Source: Selenomonas sputigena (GTDB lineage: Bacteria > Bacillota > Negativicutes > Selenomonadales > Selenomonadaceae). From it: DNA of 64,000 nucleotides. The DNA is taken from the NCBI RefSeq assembly GCF_026015965.1, contig NZ_CP110383.1:1429501-1493500 (forward strand). The letters are read 5' to 3'. Numbering within the stretch: the first letter of the stretch is position 1; each line of letters opens with the position of its first letter. Position numbers and translations under genes: made by a program. Positions 63,142 through 64,000 of this stretch are shown in pieces. The notes beneath the pieces were generated by a model. That model had not been told where the DNA came from, ran no database searches, and was given only the letters and a program-made list of their open reading frames with translations.

Positions 63142-64000
63142 TTGTTCAGTTCCATCGGCAGAAAGTATCAGGAAACTGCCTTGATCAAGCTCATCGCCAT
63201 CGGACTCGTCCTCGGCATCATCGTCGCCGTTGCCTTGCCGCAGGTCGTTCCTGCGATCTCCATCCTCGGCGACCTCTTCGTAAAGGCGCTCAAGGGCGTC
63301 GCGCCCGTTCTCGTCTTTGTACTCGTCATGAACGCCATGGCACAGAAGAACGCGGATGCCAGCGCTTCGATGCGCCCCATCGTGCGTCTCTACATCATCA
63401 GCACCTTCCTCGCCTCGATGGTCGCCGTCAGCTACTCGTTTCTCTTCCCGACGACGCTCCATCTCGCCGTCGCCTCGTCTGAGGTGTCTCCGCCGAGCGG
63501 CATCATCGAAGTTCTGCACAACCTCATCCTGAGCGTTGTCGACAACCCGCTGCACGCCATCGTGACGGCGAACTACATCGGCATCCTCGCATGGGCTGTG
63601 CTCGCGGGCGTCGCACTTCATTCAGCGAACGACTCGACGAAGGAGACGATCGCCGACCTCGCCAAAGCTGTGACGAAGATCGTGCAGTGGGTCATCCGCT
63701 TCGCCCCCTTCGGCATCTTTGGCCTCGTCGCGAACGCCATCGGCGAAAGCGGCATCGCTGCCCTCATCGGCTACGCGCAGCTCCTCGCCGTCCTTCTCGC
63801 CGCATTCTTCTCCGTCGCGCTCATCATGAACCCGCTCATCGTCTTCCTGCACATCCGCCGCAACCCCTTCCCGCTCGTCTGGACGACGCTCCGGGAAAGC
63901 GGCATCTACGCCTTCTTCACGCGCAGTTCTGCGGCGAACATCCCCGTGAACCTCTCGCTGTGCAAACGTCTCGGACTGTCGGAGGACACCTATTCGCTCT
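63142..64000 (+). CDS. sstT: Sodium:dicarboxylate symporter family, SstT-like serine/threonine transporter, N-terminal part
   Basis: The first 286 codons of a DAACS-family sodium-coupled amino-acid transporter are present; the gene runs off the window. The protein begins with TTG (AAAGGAGG is 7 bp upstream) and reads LFSSIGRKYQETALIKLIAI, GLVLGIIVAVALPQ, DLFVKALKGVAPVLVFVLVM, NAMAQKN, WVIRFAPFGIFGLVANAIGE and the hairpin-1 motif YAFFTRSSAANIPVNL. This TRSSAANIPVNL version is typical of SstT rather than of glutamate or C4-dicarboxylate members. Uptake of serine or threonine is expected. Confidence 0.92.
   Translation, partial: MFSSIGRKYQETALIKLIAIGLVLGIIVAVALPQVVPAISILGDLFVKALKGVAPVLVFVLVMNAMAQKNADASASMRPIVRLYIISTFLASMVAVSYSFLFPTTLHLAVASSEVSPPSGIIEVLHNLILSVVDNPLHAIVTANYIGILAWAVLAGVALHSANDSTKETIADLAKAVTKIVQWVIRFAPFGIFGLVANAIGESGIAALIGYAQLLAVLLAAFFSVALIMNPLIVFLHIRRNPFPLVWTTLRESGIYAFFTRSSAANIPVNLSLCKRLGLSEDTYSL

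Overview
The window reads as chromosome of a GC-rich, diderm, anaerobic Firmicute of the Negativicutes, most like Selenomonas. The basis is inference from gene content: CIRCE-controlled groESL, a glycine T-box and a SAM-I riboswitch (Firmicute-type RNA control); cdaA-cdaR-glmM and remA (Firmicute genes); LL-diaminopimelate aminotransferase, sodium-pumping decarboxylase beta/gamma subunits, fumarate reductase with class I fumarase, pyruvate:ferredoxin oxidoreductase, an anaerobic cobaltochelatase and flagellar motor genes. No rRNA, CRISPR array, prophage or transposase was seen. Nearly all genes from 1 to 54.9 kb lie on the minus strand, with short plus-strand interruptions (dps; SGNH hydrolase-fprA; lysR-dapL-DUF815; hicAB). 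From 55.0 kb to the end everything is on the plus strand. || Layout. 0-2.1 kb: groES-groEL behind CIRCE, and a lone AAA ATPase. 2.2-8.4 kb: a TIR repeat, exoA, uppP, dps, a methyl-accepting chemotaxis protein tail fragment, and glyQS under a T-box. 8.5-12.4 kb: a two-subunit ABC exporter-fold transporter and a second TIR repeat. 12.4-18.9 kb: nifJ, an SGNH hydrolase with a duplicated N-terminal domain, and the flavodiiron protein fprA. 19-28.2 kb: oadB-oadG, the cdaA-cdaR-FAD oxidoreductase-glmM-cbiK operon, and acpS-nnrD. 28.3-34.4 kb: motAB, a 68-bp TIR repeat, a LysR regulator, dapL, a DUF815 ATPase and a small Cys-rich exported protein. 34.5-41.3 kb: metK with SAM-I riboswitch, yicC-remA-gmk-rpoZ-coaBC, prfC, and tRNA-Asp/Gly/Cys. 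41.5-47.1 kb: hicAB, then fumA-fumB and sdhC-sdhA-sdhB (fumarate to succinate). 47.2-54.9 kb: rph-rdgB-phosphoesterase, and ispE-gntR-glmU-prs-thioesterase-unknown-CofE-like. 55-64 kb: a P-type-ATPase-like protein that has lost its catalytic residues, cydABDC (cytochrome bd and its exporter), a tiny ORF overlapping a perfect hairpin, and the start of an SstT-type symporter. || How it fits together. Pyruvate oxidation by NifJ supplies reduced ferredoxin; fumarase and fumarate reductase form the reductive branch ending in succinate; OadB/OadG can couple a decarboxylation to sodium export. Cytochrome bd and FprA remove oxygen, so the organism is an oxygen-tolerant anaerobe. || The most unusual item is the 657-residue P-type-ATPase-like protein at 55.0-57.0 kb. 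It keeps the membrane core, a CP motif, the HP motif and the TGD motif. The phosphorylated Asp is Ser, the hinge GDGxND is gone, and the actuator domain is replaced by a charged helix. The second is a family of dispersed terminal-inverted-repeat elements (consensus about AGGAANCGCTGATAAA) in at least three clear copies and several short derivatives, all between genes.
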